Shown piece after piece: positions 34,646 to 48,100 of a stretch of 64,000 bases of DNA (position 1 is the first letter of the stretch; each line of letters opens with the position of its first letter). A program made the position numbers and the translations under genes. The notes beneath the pieces were generated by a model. It was given only the letters and a program-made list of their open reading frames with translations. It searched no databases and had not been told where the DNA came from. Source of the DNA: Notospermus geniculatus (Eukaryota > Nemertea > Pilidiophora > Heteronemertea > Lineidae); assembly GCA_002633025.1 (NCBI GenBank), contig NMRB01002517.1, positions 38,347 through 102,346 of the forward strand, given 5' to 3'.

Positions 34646-34651
34646 GGAACA

Positions 34652-34916
34652 CGAAATGGTCCATGGACCATGTGCTCACTGGGTTGGACATAATAGTCTA
34701 ATGACAGAGAGAGGTACATATCAGTTATGAGCAATCTGGGTCAAGTCATTCCCAGAAAAGACTTCGATGATTTTTGGGTTAATGCCACCTGGCGGCCATA
34801 TTGGATGTCCGATCGGGCTGGAACTTCACATGCACATAAAGGTCATCTGCAGGGGACTACACAGCACATTGGAGCGTTTTGGGTCAAGTCGTTCCTGAGT
34901 TACAGCACAAATTCAG
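34652..34916 (+). repeat. Dispersed element, short copy of the one at 58759
   Basis: Begins GAAATGGTCCATGGACCATG, like 58759, and carries GCCACCTGGCGGCCATATTG and AAAGGTCATCTGCAGGGG. It is truncated after one internal unit. Confidence 0.8.
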
Positions 34917-36113
34917 TTTAAATTAGCAAAAATACCAATTTTCTTGTAAAAACAATTGACAAATTGGTCATCTGTCAGTAAGAGCTATCCGCGGATGTAA
35001 AAATTTCTGAAAAGAACTTGAACGCAAAAATGTTGATTTTAGGTCACTTTGGAAATCGCCAAATTTGGGCAATTTCTATGACAGCCGATTGAAAGTCATC
35101 ACTATGCGTTTATAGCCAGATAATTTGCCTATCATATGCAGAAAACCGCATTCAATTATCATCAACCAGTTCTGAGAAAAACAACATTTTCACTATCCAT
35201 TTACTAATTTCCAAGGCTGTACATGTACACTGAATTTTTTTAAAATACAATTTACAAGCACAATTCGAGATTATCCTGTCATTCCTATAAGCTCGAGATG
35301 TGTTATGGCAAACTCAGAAAAAAGTCGAATGAAATACAGGGCATCCTCACCAATATCCTCTTCAAGGTCCATATTATTAAACATACTTAAGTCAAAATGT
35401 GACCTTTTGTGTTGAACAAAGGATAAGTGTCACACTTACACTAAAGTACATGTACATCTACATGTACATGTAGTTTCATGTGGGCCCTTGGGGCCCTGTC
35501 ATTGTCTGCATGACGATAGACTACTATAAACACCTACCCAGTACAAGCATAACCACTGCTGTGGGCCGATGAAATGTATGGATCTTGTTAGATTGTACAG
35601 CCAGCACAGGATGGCGGTATTGGTGAGGACTCCCTGTGTATCAACCCGTAGAAATTGTCAACAACTAGGGTTTCCGTCAGAGAATACCTCAGGCATGTCC
35701 CAATACTATGAACTGTTTTTTTTAGCCTACAAACAGTGTACCTTTCTTGACGATGAAGAATTTTTAATATGCATTGAAGCAATGAGGTACCGGAACCACA
35801 AAATAACGCAAACCACCATACCCTGTAGGAGCTCCAATGGAAATTTCTAGGGAACACATTGATCGCTTTTTCAGCACCATCTCAGAAATTTTTTCTGACT
35901 TTATAAATGGGTGGCCTGCCTGCAGATTGTTTGAACATCGAGGTACATGTATATACCTCCTTGGTTTGAAACAAACTGTCAATGGCTTCTAGCCGTCAAG
36001 ATACTTTTACAGCTTCTTGCAATACATACAATGTACTAAAATGTTATTCATGTCTAAGCTTCGGGAAATTCAGCCTACATTAACTCTGGAGTATGTCTAG
36101 TGCAGTGTATCCC
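34917..36113. other. Spacer between convergent genes, no gene seen
   Basis: Holds a partial copy (about 35368-35445) of the element whose complete form is at 45662-45777, and a run of TACATGTA words at 35443-35475. It separates the 3' ends of the zinc-finger/RFX-like gene and the DENND1 gene, so 3' untranslated regions lie here. Confidence 0.5.
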
Positions 36114-39100
36114 CTACTCAAATTTTTCCCATTTTCGCTGCACGTTTGAGGATGACATCTGACCAAGCTGCACCAAGTCATCAAATGGATCAGAAGTTGT
36201 AGCACCAATCAAAGTCTGTTGTTGAGAATTTCGATTCCCCGAAAGTGAAGTCCTTGGAGCAGGCACCGGCATGGAATTCCGAGCAGCAGCTGTTATAGAA
36301 GTACGGGAGGCCGCGATTGGTCCAGAATTTGGGTACATTGGAACTGTCTGAGCAGGTGGCGGAGACGGTGAAGTCATGAACTGCGAATGTAGAGGCCGAG
36401 ACGACCCAAGACTGTTCGGTGAACCAGATGGCGAAGGTCGTTGAATCCCGGTCGGAGAAATTTGTGAGAAATTCCCACCTGTTTGGTAGCCAGCAGTAGG
36501 CATTTGAGTCTGCACAAATATATTCTGAGATTGACTAGCACTAGATCCATACTGGGGCATCACAGTTCTGTTCTGGGCCAATATATTCTGGCTGAAGTTT
36601 GAAGTTGGTGGCACAGAGGTATTAGTTCCCGGAGCAAAGCTTGAAAAATTTAAACTCCAATCCTTCAGCAAGTCAAAGTCCTCTGAACTAATAGTAGGAG
36701 TCATTTTCTGTGATGACACACTAGCATTCGAGAGTGGATCAAAAAAATCAATGTCCGATGACCCTTCCACACTCGGACGCCGCCTCTCTGGTCTCTCATC
36801 GTTTGTTCGTTTGAACGCCGGCGAACGCGAAATAATTGATGAGCGAGACGCTGAAGATCGTTCCACAACCTTCGGCACTTCTTCCATTTCATCAGCACCC
36901 ATGTAAACAGCCTTAAGTCTCTGAACGTTCCCAACATGTCGCGATTGAATCGTCCGAAGATCCAGGCTTGATTCCCTCTCTGGAGAAGAATTTTTAGTCT
37001 CTTCCAACCGCACGTACATGTCCCGTAACTTCTTGACCGCATTTTCGGCCTCTGGTGTACACTCTCGAGGACGGACTCCACGTCCACGCAGCGACTCCAA
37101 TGAAGGTAAACCACGGTTTATCTCATGGGTACGCAACTTTACAAAGTTATCAGTGAATGAATGTTTTGAGCCGGCATCCTCTCTGGATTCCGGTGAATTC
37201 AAATCTATCAAAGGCCCTTCAAACTGTTTCCGGATGATGGTAGTCCGTCTCGGCGGGGGAGTAGGATGATCAACCTCATCATAAGGACACGACAGAGAAC
37301 TTGTATCACTGCCAGTCTCCGAAGATACTTTAGACCCTGATGGAGTGTATTCAACTGGTCGTTTCCTCCGAGGCGGGGGGACCGGTGGACCAGCAAGAAT
37401 CTGAACACCTTCTTCGTCCTCTGATGATTCACTGAAAAGTTCTTCCTCATCTTCCTCAAGCTGAAAAAGAAACAAAACGAAAAAGTTACATGTAAGCAAG
37501 ATGATGGACTGAACATTCTTGGAATGTTCCCCACTAATCCAGTCTGCAGAATACTATTCTCCATGATACTAAAGGTGCCCCACAGGTTGACATTGCGTCC
37601 TGAAGCAACTCGCAGCAACTAGCTTTCCGGCGATGGAAGGAACTTGGAGTGACTGCTCAGTTGACGATTTTGTTGACCTCAGCGCGCTTGCGTCTCCGAG
37701 CAACTGCCGGATGCATCATGAGCGTGCTGTTCGAAGTATAACTGCCAGTTGCTCTTAGTTCCTCTCAGGCGCTGAAATGTTGACCTGCGCGTGGTGGTTT
37801 TTTATCTGCGAGGGATCTGTCGAGTTGCTTCAAGACGCAATGTCGACCTGTAGGCACCTTAAAATCTGAGATGGACCGAAGAGCGTGACACAAAACACCT
37901 CCAAAATTCCCAGCTTTTTTATCATTCTTGAAGCTTGTGGCAACACCTACGTTCGTAAAATTACTACCCGGTAATACAAGAAGAGAAGTGAGAAAAACCC
38001 AAGTACAGAGCCGAAATGATCCACAGTGACCCATATCAGTGAGGGAGCAAACCCTTTCCTTTTCTGCATGGCACGGCGGAAGGAGGGCACATGGAGACAG
38101 ATGATTATCGTGGTCAGGGGTTGGCGGTTTTGGAGGCCTCAGGTGTGTTCCCATTCACCACCCTCCCCTCCCGAAGTGAGGTCAAGCTCAGGGGCCTGAT
38201 CGATTATGCTTGAGCTTGCGTCGTGTTCTCTTCACTCCCCAATACTCAATACCATGAGCTCACACACAGATGGGGTCACTGTGGAATCGGTCAGATCAGT
38301 GTTGTTGTCAACATACCAAACTCTCCTCTTTGGATTTGGATAGGATATCATCCGTACTATATGACTTCTTCAAGGCCCGCTGAATTTCCGGATCATCAAA
38401 TAACCGTATGCTTGTTCTTGGTTCCTCGAAGATCTTCTCCATGTCTGAGCTTCGGTCATCGATAGACATGTCGTCCAAACTCATCAGTTTGTACTGGCGC
38501 GTTTTTCTGTGAATATTTAAAACGAGCGAATGAGAGATGGCAGTAGCAGGGAGTCGTCAAGTCCAAAATTCACGGTGATCAGACGCTGATTTTATGGGGC
38601 AGAGTGGTCATGGCCACAGCCAATGCAAACTCTTGATTGACAATGGGTGCATTCGATTACTTCCACCGTGTCTACTCGTATCTCCACGACATCGTTTGGT
38701 GATGACATCACCATCATTCGTGCTAGCTCGGGTCTGTTCCAAGCAGCCCTACCATACGGGGTGAGGTACTTCTTGATGTATCCCAGAATGCATCGCTCAA
38801 AGATGGTGCTGAGATTGTTTCGCTCACTTACTAGGCCTATCAAAATACAGTAATCCACATTGTTTCTGAAGATGATCGTCTGCATAATAGTTCGTTGCAT
38901 ATAAATCAAAACAAAGGACAACATGACTCTTTTTGTGCGTTCCAACTCCAACATCCCCATATGTCATGTAGGGCCTAAATGAGGTCAATAGAGAGTTTCT
39001 GCAAAGCCCCCAAAATGCCAACGCGAATGTCTATCCTTTTGTCTGGTGCATGATTCTCTTCGTGACATCGAACAATGGGATTGACATTCCGTTGGCGTAT

Positions 39101-42100
39101 CGGGGACTTTGTGAAAACTCTCTAATGTCACGTTTGGATTTCCCGCATAGCAGACAAACAGACCGCCATGACACTAAGACGCAGAGCTAGCCCCAAATCT
39201 TTCATTTACTCCCTTTCACTGCGCATGTCATTTCTTCGCGAAGGCGCGAGCACGGGGAAGCCCGTTCGAATGTCACAAAGGCAACTTACGCGAGTGTCTG
39301 GGACTGCGATGTCTGTCGCTGCACCCCAGTGATAGTCCGAGGTCGATCCGGAGGGGGAGGCCGTGGGGGCTGGAAAAAGAACCTTTTATTACTATCGTGA
39401 TGAAAGACGTGGTCAGATTCATCTCGATGTTATTTCATGACCTGTCATAGCTGATATCACGGCAAAATTAGGAAATAAAGTGTTCTGTTGTTGTGGCATT
39501 TTCTAATTTCGACCAACTTCCCCGATTTTAATGCAACAGGGCGAAAACTCACAAACTGCCCCAACTGACTCCCAACGTCATTATTCTGTATCCCCTAACT
39601 GCCTGTAAACGAGACACCAATGAAAGCACAAGATTTGTGTTCAGCTACGCTGGGTGTTCAGCTCAAGCATTTGCTGAACAGAGCCTTAGGGAAAATGTTG
39701 CAGAAATACACCTTCCCACATTGACTAATTTTACATAATCTTACATCACCTGGTTAATCTGAGCCACTGACCTAATTGCACCTTGCACCCCTCTGGTTAT
39801 AAGTGAGTCATGCCAATCCACTATTATGTAGGACAGATAAGCAATCATTGTGTATCGAGGCAAGGGGGAATGCCTAATGGTTACGGCCCAAACAGGCTAC
39901 AAATTCAGCATTGTAAAATCGTTAATTTTCATCGGATTTGAAAATTTAAAGCAGTTTTTTGATATAACAAAGAATTCTCTGTTCAACTGCATAACTTTCC
40001 GGCAAGGCAACAGCCTATTTTCCATTTTGTTGTAAATCAGGCAGAGAAGGAAAACAATAGGATTACACATGATTACGCAAAGTCAACATCTCAGCTCTCC
40101 AAATCGGACCCCTCTGAAACGCGTTTCACAGGGGTCCGATGGGTCGGTGGAGCCTAAGGGATGTAAATGTAATGAGTGTATCAGTTGACCACCTGCACAG
40201 AAACTTTCCCGACGTGCGTGGCGTTGCCAACTGTGAAGCGTATTTGAATCCCCGTTCTTGAGAACACTCGTGTTGACCCAGTTCATGTAGCTGCTGACTC
40301 GACTTGAGAACGGCAGTTTCGAACGCCGAGAACCAACCCGAGTCTGCCAAGAACACGTTCTTCTCAACCCTCCGCTGAGTGGGGAGTGATGAGAATATGT
40401 TCTCCGCCAGACTCAGGTTGTGTTCTCGTCGTTCAAGACTGCTGTTCTCGAGTTGAGTCAGCATCTCGATGAGCTACGTCAGCACGAGTGTAGTCGAGAA
40501 CGAGGAGTCGAATACGCCCGTGGAATCCCAACACGAGCGTTGAGTAGTCTTCTAACAGTAATTCTCAAGGCAAAAGATTCAAAATGAGCATGTTACAGAG
40601 ATTGCTAGTGGACAGTTGATGATTGGGGTTAGTACCGTTAACTTTTGTGGTCGTAGGAACTAAGAGTACTGAAATTAAAGACTGGACCTTGAAACGACAT
40701 ACTGTAAAGCAAGATAATTTCGCGGCAGGAAATTTTCACGAATCAAGAATTATGGACATATTCGCGGCAGGATATTTTCGCGAGTCTCTACCATTTTTTT
40801 CAGTTTTTTTTCACGGACCGTATTTATCACTTGTGTGTACTCATATTCGCGACAGGAAATTTTCGCAACTCATACACTCTCGCGAAATTCGCGAAAATTT
40901 CCTGCACGCGAAATTTTCCTGCTTTACAGTAACATGTCTCAGCACAAAGAGAGTTCATCATCATTATCACAATGGCGCGTCAAGGTCCTTTTGGGTCGTT
41001 GCTCTATGGAGCTTGAGAAAAACGCAGAACATTTGCAACGCAACCAATACAACGCAACGCAACCCAACCAATCTTGCGTTGTAGCTGGCAGATTGGATCC
41101 TTAGACCCTTGCTCAAAGCTGGCTACATATTACATGCTGAAGCATTCATCTTGCATCAAAACAACTGCAGCCACTATGTACAAAATGTTCCTAGCTTTAT
41201 TTCGTTAACATGCAACTGGCCTTCCAATCACAAGAATCTTTCAGGTTTATGGAACAGTCCTGTCCAACAAATCCACGATTTCATGAACAGAGCCGACATT
41301 ACAAAAGTGTTTCCATCAAAATCGCAGTTGTCAGGTCACAGAGGCCTGGCATTCGCCTGGGTCCAGCTTCTCCTCACATGTTGGTGATGGTTGGCATTGC
41401 TCACCAAACAGCAGGCTGTTGATATCTTCGAATCAATGTCCTGACACTGACACCTTTGTGTATGATGTTGGAGGAGATCCCAGTAGTAAAGCCAGGTCTC
41501 CGCGACCTAACAACTTTGATGTTGGTGTGTATACTTTGAGTACATTGACGTTGAAATGTGTTAGCGCCTTGTATTCCTCAAAGAACACCCTTACCAATGC
41601 TTGACCATGGCGAGTTTTACAGAAGAAAACCCCAAATCCGAGAGACCCACAAGAAGTGTGTCCAATATTTTTGTGACTGGAAGGCCTGATGCCAAACAAC
41701 CGTATGTACACGTGGTCACCAAAACCTAGCAATCCAGAGTCGGAGAGTCTACAATAGGGAGGTTTCGCAAGCGCCCGGTCAGGCCATACGACGACGTTTA
41801 TCTATTGTTTGGGTATACCCACACAATAGATAAACGTCGTCGTAGGGCCTAACTGGGCTCTTGCAAAACCTCCCAAGGATTTCTGACCACTACAACAAGC
41901 AAAATGTGGAAGATGTCTATACAGTGGAACCCCGGTTGAAGACCATCTCCGTAACAAGACCAACTCCTCTAATAAGACAACTCATCGCTGTCCCAAAATG
42001 TGCATTTCAATAGAAAAGAACCTTGGTAACAAGACCACCTCACTAAGAAGACCACTTCAGCTGTGTCCCGCAGCTGTTCTTCTTACTGGGGTTCCACTGC

Positions 42101-45100
42101 ACATGTACATTCGGGGAGAGGGAAGGGGAGGAATTTTTCTGGACATCCACACTAAGATGGGTGGGGTGGTAGCAATATGGTAGAGCACTGCTTTTATCAC
42201 CGAGGGCATGACATTATTTGATACGGAGCTAAGTTGCTGCGAAGGGTTTTGCTTCTTCAAACTACATGTAGTCTGAATGGATCCTTGAAATCACAAGAAA
42301 GGTATTGGGAGAGATTGGGTGAGCTGTTCAGGACTGTAGACTAAAGCCAGTAGCACACCGGGCAATTTCATAAGCAATCTACAGAGTATATCGTGACCGA
42401 TCTTCTCACCAGCCACCGCACACCAGGAGATATTGGTTTTGGTATTGTTTGATATTGGACGAGCATCGCTGGCGAGAAGATTCCACGCATCGCTGTCCAG
42501 CACACACCGGGCATCAACAGCTGATTTTGCTCAGTGGCAATCAGGGCCGACTGCACAGAAAGTCTGATTGTGCTACCGGCAGCTATCGGCAGTAGTCAGT
42601 AGTTATAATGCATTTTACCATTAACTAAACCGCCGATAGGCACCGCAAGCACTGTCGGACTTTCTTTTCGGTCGGCCCTGATCGCTTGCAATATCGCCTG
42701 GTGTGCTGCTGGCTCAACTGCAGGAATGACTGCATTAAGCAAGGTTCATTGGCACACGGAATTGGTCCGATTCAGGTCCGTAAAAAATCTATCAAATGGA
42801 CTTCAACGTTGTCGTATCCAGAAAACTAGGGGCAAACGGACTTGAAACGGATCGGATCCGTGTGCCAATGAACCTTGCTTCAACCTATTGAGTACGACAG
42901 GTCAGGCTGGGGTTTGGTGCAATGCTTGACAAAAAGTAAGAGGAAGGAGAAGAGGTGGTGGTAAAATTTGGCCGAATGACCGCAAGGGGGACACACTCTA
43001 TTTGCCAGTATTAAAGCAGACTTGTTACATCCAAGTCAGGGCAAGAAAGAGTGGGCAGGAAAGGCGACACTGAACACACACAGGGCAAGAAAGAGTGGGC
43101 AGGAAAGGCGACACTGAACAGTAACACACACAGGGCAAGAAAGAGTGGGCAGGAAAGGCGACACTGAACACACACAGGACTGACGGACTTCAAATCAGGT
43201 ACATGTATGCACCGTGCATGTTTGGGAAGGGGCATTAGGAAACGCATTATCAAGCACGATGATAAAATGGGCCCGGTGTGCTTTTAGGAAAGGGTGGAAA
43301 ACCGTGCCCAGGTTGGCCAAACACTTACTCGTGATGGCCGAAGCTGCTGTGCAAGGGCGGTGGCGGAACGGTGTTCCCTGCCCAAAGTTTGGGATGTCCG
43401 CGATGTCCCACTGTGGTATAATACAGATGTCGACATCTCGTCGTCCTATAGAGTGAAGAAGGACTTGGTTAGCATGCAACTAATGTACTACAGCATGAAG
43501 TCAAGTTTGCTGACCAATCAACATACAGATCAGAATTCATGAGTAACCAGTGTGATCTTATTAGAAATCACTGCAAGTCTACACAAGGGGCCATTTTATC
43601 CATTACGCACTGACACACCAATTATCTTGTAATGTTTCTATTCAGGGATGTCGAACTTGAAAACTGTCGAACAGGACGACTAGATAATTTTTCATGTTCT
43701 GTTAGTTACTGAATTTATTGTTGGCAAATTTTCAGTAAATATGCAACTGGATTTTCAGCAGGAAAACGCAGAATTTTCCAAACTTTGAAAAAAATTCAGT
43801 TTGCCCCTCTCCTGTAGCTTACAATGTCTGTATCAATTCTACCAAAAATAGTTTTGGTTGTATTGTAGATATATTCTGCACACTTTTCAAAAGCATTTGA
43901 TTCTCGTCTAAGCAAACTTGACTTCATGCAATCAAAGCATAGGATGTTAAGTAAACAGATAGCAAGTTAGATCAGATGAGGCACAGAGTGTAGGTTTATA
44001 CAGAGACAGAATTTTGAAACCGACGCCCCTGAAAAGTGAAAATGAAGTACTGAAGTATAAAGACCATGCTTGAATCGTTTTTACAGTATATGCCCTGCCC
44101 TAGATTAGTGCCTATGCTATCGACGCGAACCTTTTGGACTTGTGAAAATACTGGGAAACGGTACTAATACATTGAAATTAAAGCATCTAAAATTTCGCCA
44201 GGGGACAGACTGGAGTTACTCCCCGGGAGTTACTCTGGAAAATAATCTATACTAAAGTACCGGTACGTTTATTAATCATCTGGACCCCGATGGGCGTAAC
44301 CGGACAACAATGAATTTAGGGTTTACTCTAAATGGTCCAACGCACAGCTGAACCTTGGTTCGAAATAGAACATGCAACTAGGCCTTGATTCGAAATTGAA
44401 CACAGGTGGTGCATGGGATTGGCTGGAAGTGTCCTGTCAATAAAACGCATTTCAATAGCCAGACTTCACCAACAATACCAAGGTCTGCCTGACAACCAAA
44501 GGGTCCTCCCATCGGGGTCCAGATGATTTAAACGTACTATAGTGTCTCGGACTGGAGATCTCAGAGTCCGAGGCGAACTTCTCCTTTTTGTGATGACAAC
44601 ATTTGACAAGAAATAACTGGTTGAGGCTCGATTCATAATTAAGACACCGAGTGTCTGTAATGCCCACATCACATTGAGGTAGTTCTCAGTACGTTCTTGA
44701 AAATGTTGCCGAACGGGCACAAACTCTGCGTGCAAACGGAGTGGCAACTTTTTACAATCTTTTTATGAACTTCATGGACGGGTTCGGACGGGAAGAGTGC
44801 TCCAGAACTTCAAAACATTGTTTGGCCAATGTTACAGGTTATAGGCCCGTTTTATGATGTTTTTAGGATGGGAGAGGACGTTTTGGGAACTACTTCAGTG
44901 TGACAGTACCTTAACCGAGGCGCGATCAATTTACACACCGACATTGTCGTATTTATTCATACTACTACGACAAGCCAGCGTTTCGGCAGAATCATTGCAA
45001 GACCAATCAGAGCCCCACGATTGGATGCGACAAAATTGTCATTTGAAATTTTTGGCACCAAACGCAGGTGTGACTGGAATCAACGTCCTAGGAATGCAAG

Positions 45101-48100
45101 TCCGCCAAACAATACCGTGCTATTGCAAGACTATATACTCTATCTCCGGAACTTTAAGACCAGAATGCCAGTCAATTCATGTTCATCAACAATTCACTTC
45201 AGCGCCGTCGAGTAGAGCTTGGGGTTGATTGACCAAATTGTACAATAGGCTTTTTACTAGGGTGAATGCCACTTGGGCGGGCCTAGAAGTTCCTCATTGT
45301 CTGGTCTTAAAGTTCCGGATAGAGAGTATTATTCGAATGGTCATGGTCTCTATAGCCATGTATTCTAATCCCTGGATGAACAATAAGACCGGACTTTGAT
45401 TCCAGGGGGACTTTTTCCCTGTCACACCGGGGTCCTGAATCGCGCATTGGATGCAGATGCTGGGGTCTGCAGTATGAATCCGGCTTTAAAGTATAATTCA
45501 CCCAAACTTCAACATGCCAGGCTTGGAAATGTGCACAAGTCAGTGGTAAATAATTAACTAATAATGTTAGGGTCACTTGGACAGCCTATAGAAAACACTT
45601 CAATTGTGGTTTGTGGTTTAATCATTGTGTTCACTTTATGGTGTCTGTTGCACAGCACAGGCCAGGGTCCATATTCATAAAACGACTTAAGTCAAAGTGT
45701 GATACTTATCTTTTGTGTTGAAAAAAGGATAAGTGCATGTCGCACTTTAAAGTAGTTTAATGAATATGGACCCTGGCACTTTGCCCATGTTTAAGTAAGG
45801 GTGAATTACACTTTACTCTGGTGCAATGTACTACAGCTAAACTAATCAGGCAGTTATTTCACAGGTTAGTATACACAACTCCGAACATTAGTTGTAGTTT
45901 TAGTAATCAGTATTGGTTGTCATGCTTGCAAATTTGGTACTTTTCTAAAACCTTGCTAGTTAAGGTTATGAGATAAGGGCAGAAATGCAAGGTTAGAGAA
46001 CAACAAATTGTTAGATCAACATTTCATGCTCTTAAAATTTGAACAGAAATTTTAAGGTGTGCTCGTCAAATAATTACCATATAACCGATATTATCTAAAC
46101 CAGTAGAACACTCGCCCAAAAAGTCATCCCAGATCAACACACGTTTAACAGAGTTATGGTGTTTTCTTAGTTGTGCTTGAGGTTCGTTCACTTGCCTTAC
46201 CTTCTTTTTTTGAGGATTTGCAGTAAATTATACAAACAAAATTACACCTAGTATTACATCAGTACCTAACAGGGACACATCACTATGGTTTACAGTCTTT
46301 CTTCGGGCGATCATGAAGGAAATGCAGGGTTTTTTTTTCAGCCAACAGCCTACATTGAGAATGGCACCAATGTTTCAGGGATTCTCGCAAGAAAATTCAC
46401 CTGCTTTTGCCTACCTCGTTTTAGTTGAGGCAGGTTTTCTCAGAAGCAGTTCTTCACGAGAAGGCCGAGCACGAGTCTGAGGTAATATAGTGAGGTTTCG
46501 CAAGCGCCCGGTTAGGCCATACGACAACGTTTATCTATTGTTTGGGTATACCCACACAATAAACGTCATCGTAGGGCCTAACCGGGCGCTTGCGAAACCT
46601 CACTTTTATACCTCAGCATACTACATGTATTAAGGCCTGTTTCCACTAGACAGGTTTTTTTCACAGGATAATCCTTCTATGGTTTAACAATACATGGCGT
46701 GTTAATTATCCCAATGCCTGTGAAAACCACCCTGGCGCCACAAACCGCAGCGGAAACCGGTCCAGTGGAAGCAGGCCTTTAAGGCCTGAACCCACTGTTG
46801 CGTTTTCACACAGCAATTTCTCCTGGCCTGTCATTTTCACAGGCAAAAGGAAATAACAAAAGATTTCTACCACTGACAAAGTAGCATCAAGTTTCTATGG
46901 CTGGTGAAATCACCACATTTTGCCACTCTCCGCCACAAAAATCGCGTCAGTGGGTACAGGCCTTTACATCTGACCAGAAACCGCTAAGTTTTAATCTGAC
47001 GGAACACTCACTGCAACCATATCACTGAGGAGGAGGGTGACACAACCTGTACGAATCGGGAACACCCACACTGGTATAACCGTATAACACTCAATAAGGG
47101 TTCAAATGAACTTTACTAGTCAATTATTTATTCAATATTTCCCCATGAAATGCAAACATCTACATTTGCCACATTGTCAGAAGCTAGACAAGAAGAACAC
47201 AAAGTCTGGAAAGACATAAAACCAGCCTACCAAGCATAGATTTCACCTAATTAAGGTGCGGCCCACATTATGTTTGCCACGCCAAGCGATAGCCACTGGA
47301 CTTTAACAAGACAGAATAGAATGGACTGTTTTCTTGTGAGTTCATCATTGGTCCTTTAAAAATTGGGGTGACTAGTGGGGTGCAAGTTTTCCTTTGATCA
47401 ATGAAGTTCTTTTGTACTGAGGTAAAGTTTTCCTTTGATCAATGAAGTTCTTTTGTATTGAGGTGTAAGTTTTCCTTTGATCAATGAAGTTTTTTGTATT
47501 GAGGTGTAAGTTTTCCTTTGATCAATGAAGTTCTTTTGTATTGAGGTGTAAGTTTTCCTTTGATCAATGAAGTTCTTTTGTATTGAGGTGTAAGTTTTCC
47601 TTTGATCAATGAAGTTCTTTTGTTCGAGGATGAAAACTCTCTTCGCACTTTTTCATGGCGCCATTTCATGTATTTTAACTTGAGGCCGTAACGGCTATTG
47701 TGGCGAATACTAGTCAAAATCTGGTCCATGTTCGCTGGTAGTGGTACAATACACTACGTGACACAGCAATCACAATATGATGATCTAGTATTAAGCGGGC
47801 CATACACGATCAATATTATTGCACAATGTGGGGGCATGATGGGCGGGAGAAAGATTGACAATAATATTGCTCATTTTGGTCCTCATATTGTGCAATAATA
47901 TTGAACACGTATGGGCGACTTGACAGTATTAGTGATTTGTACAACGCAAGTGTTACTTCTACTAGGCAGTGGAGAGTGAGACTACAGCAGTGGGTTCAAG
48001 GCAGGGCAAGGGGAAAAGGGGGTTTCACTCAGAGAGTAGTGACCAAGGCTTCCAGTTTCCAGTCTTCCAAGTCACTTGACAACAATCCAGCATGAATTTA

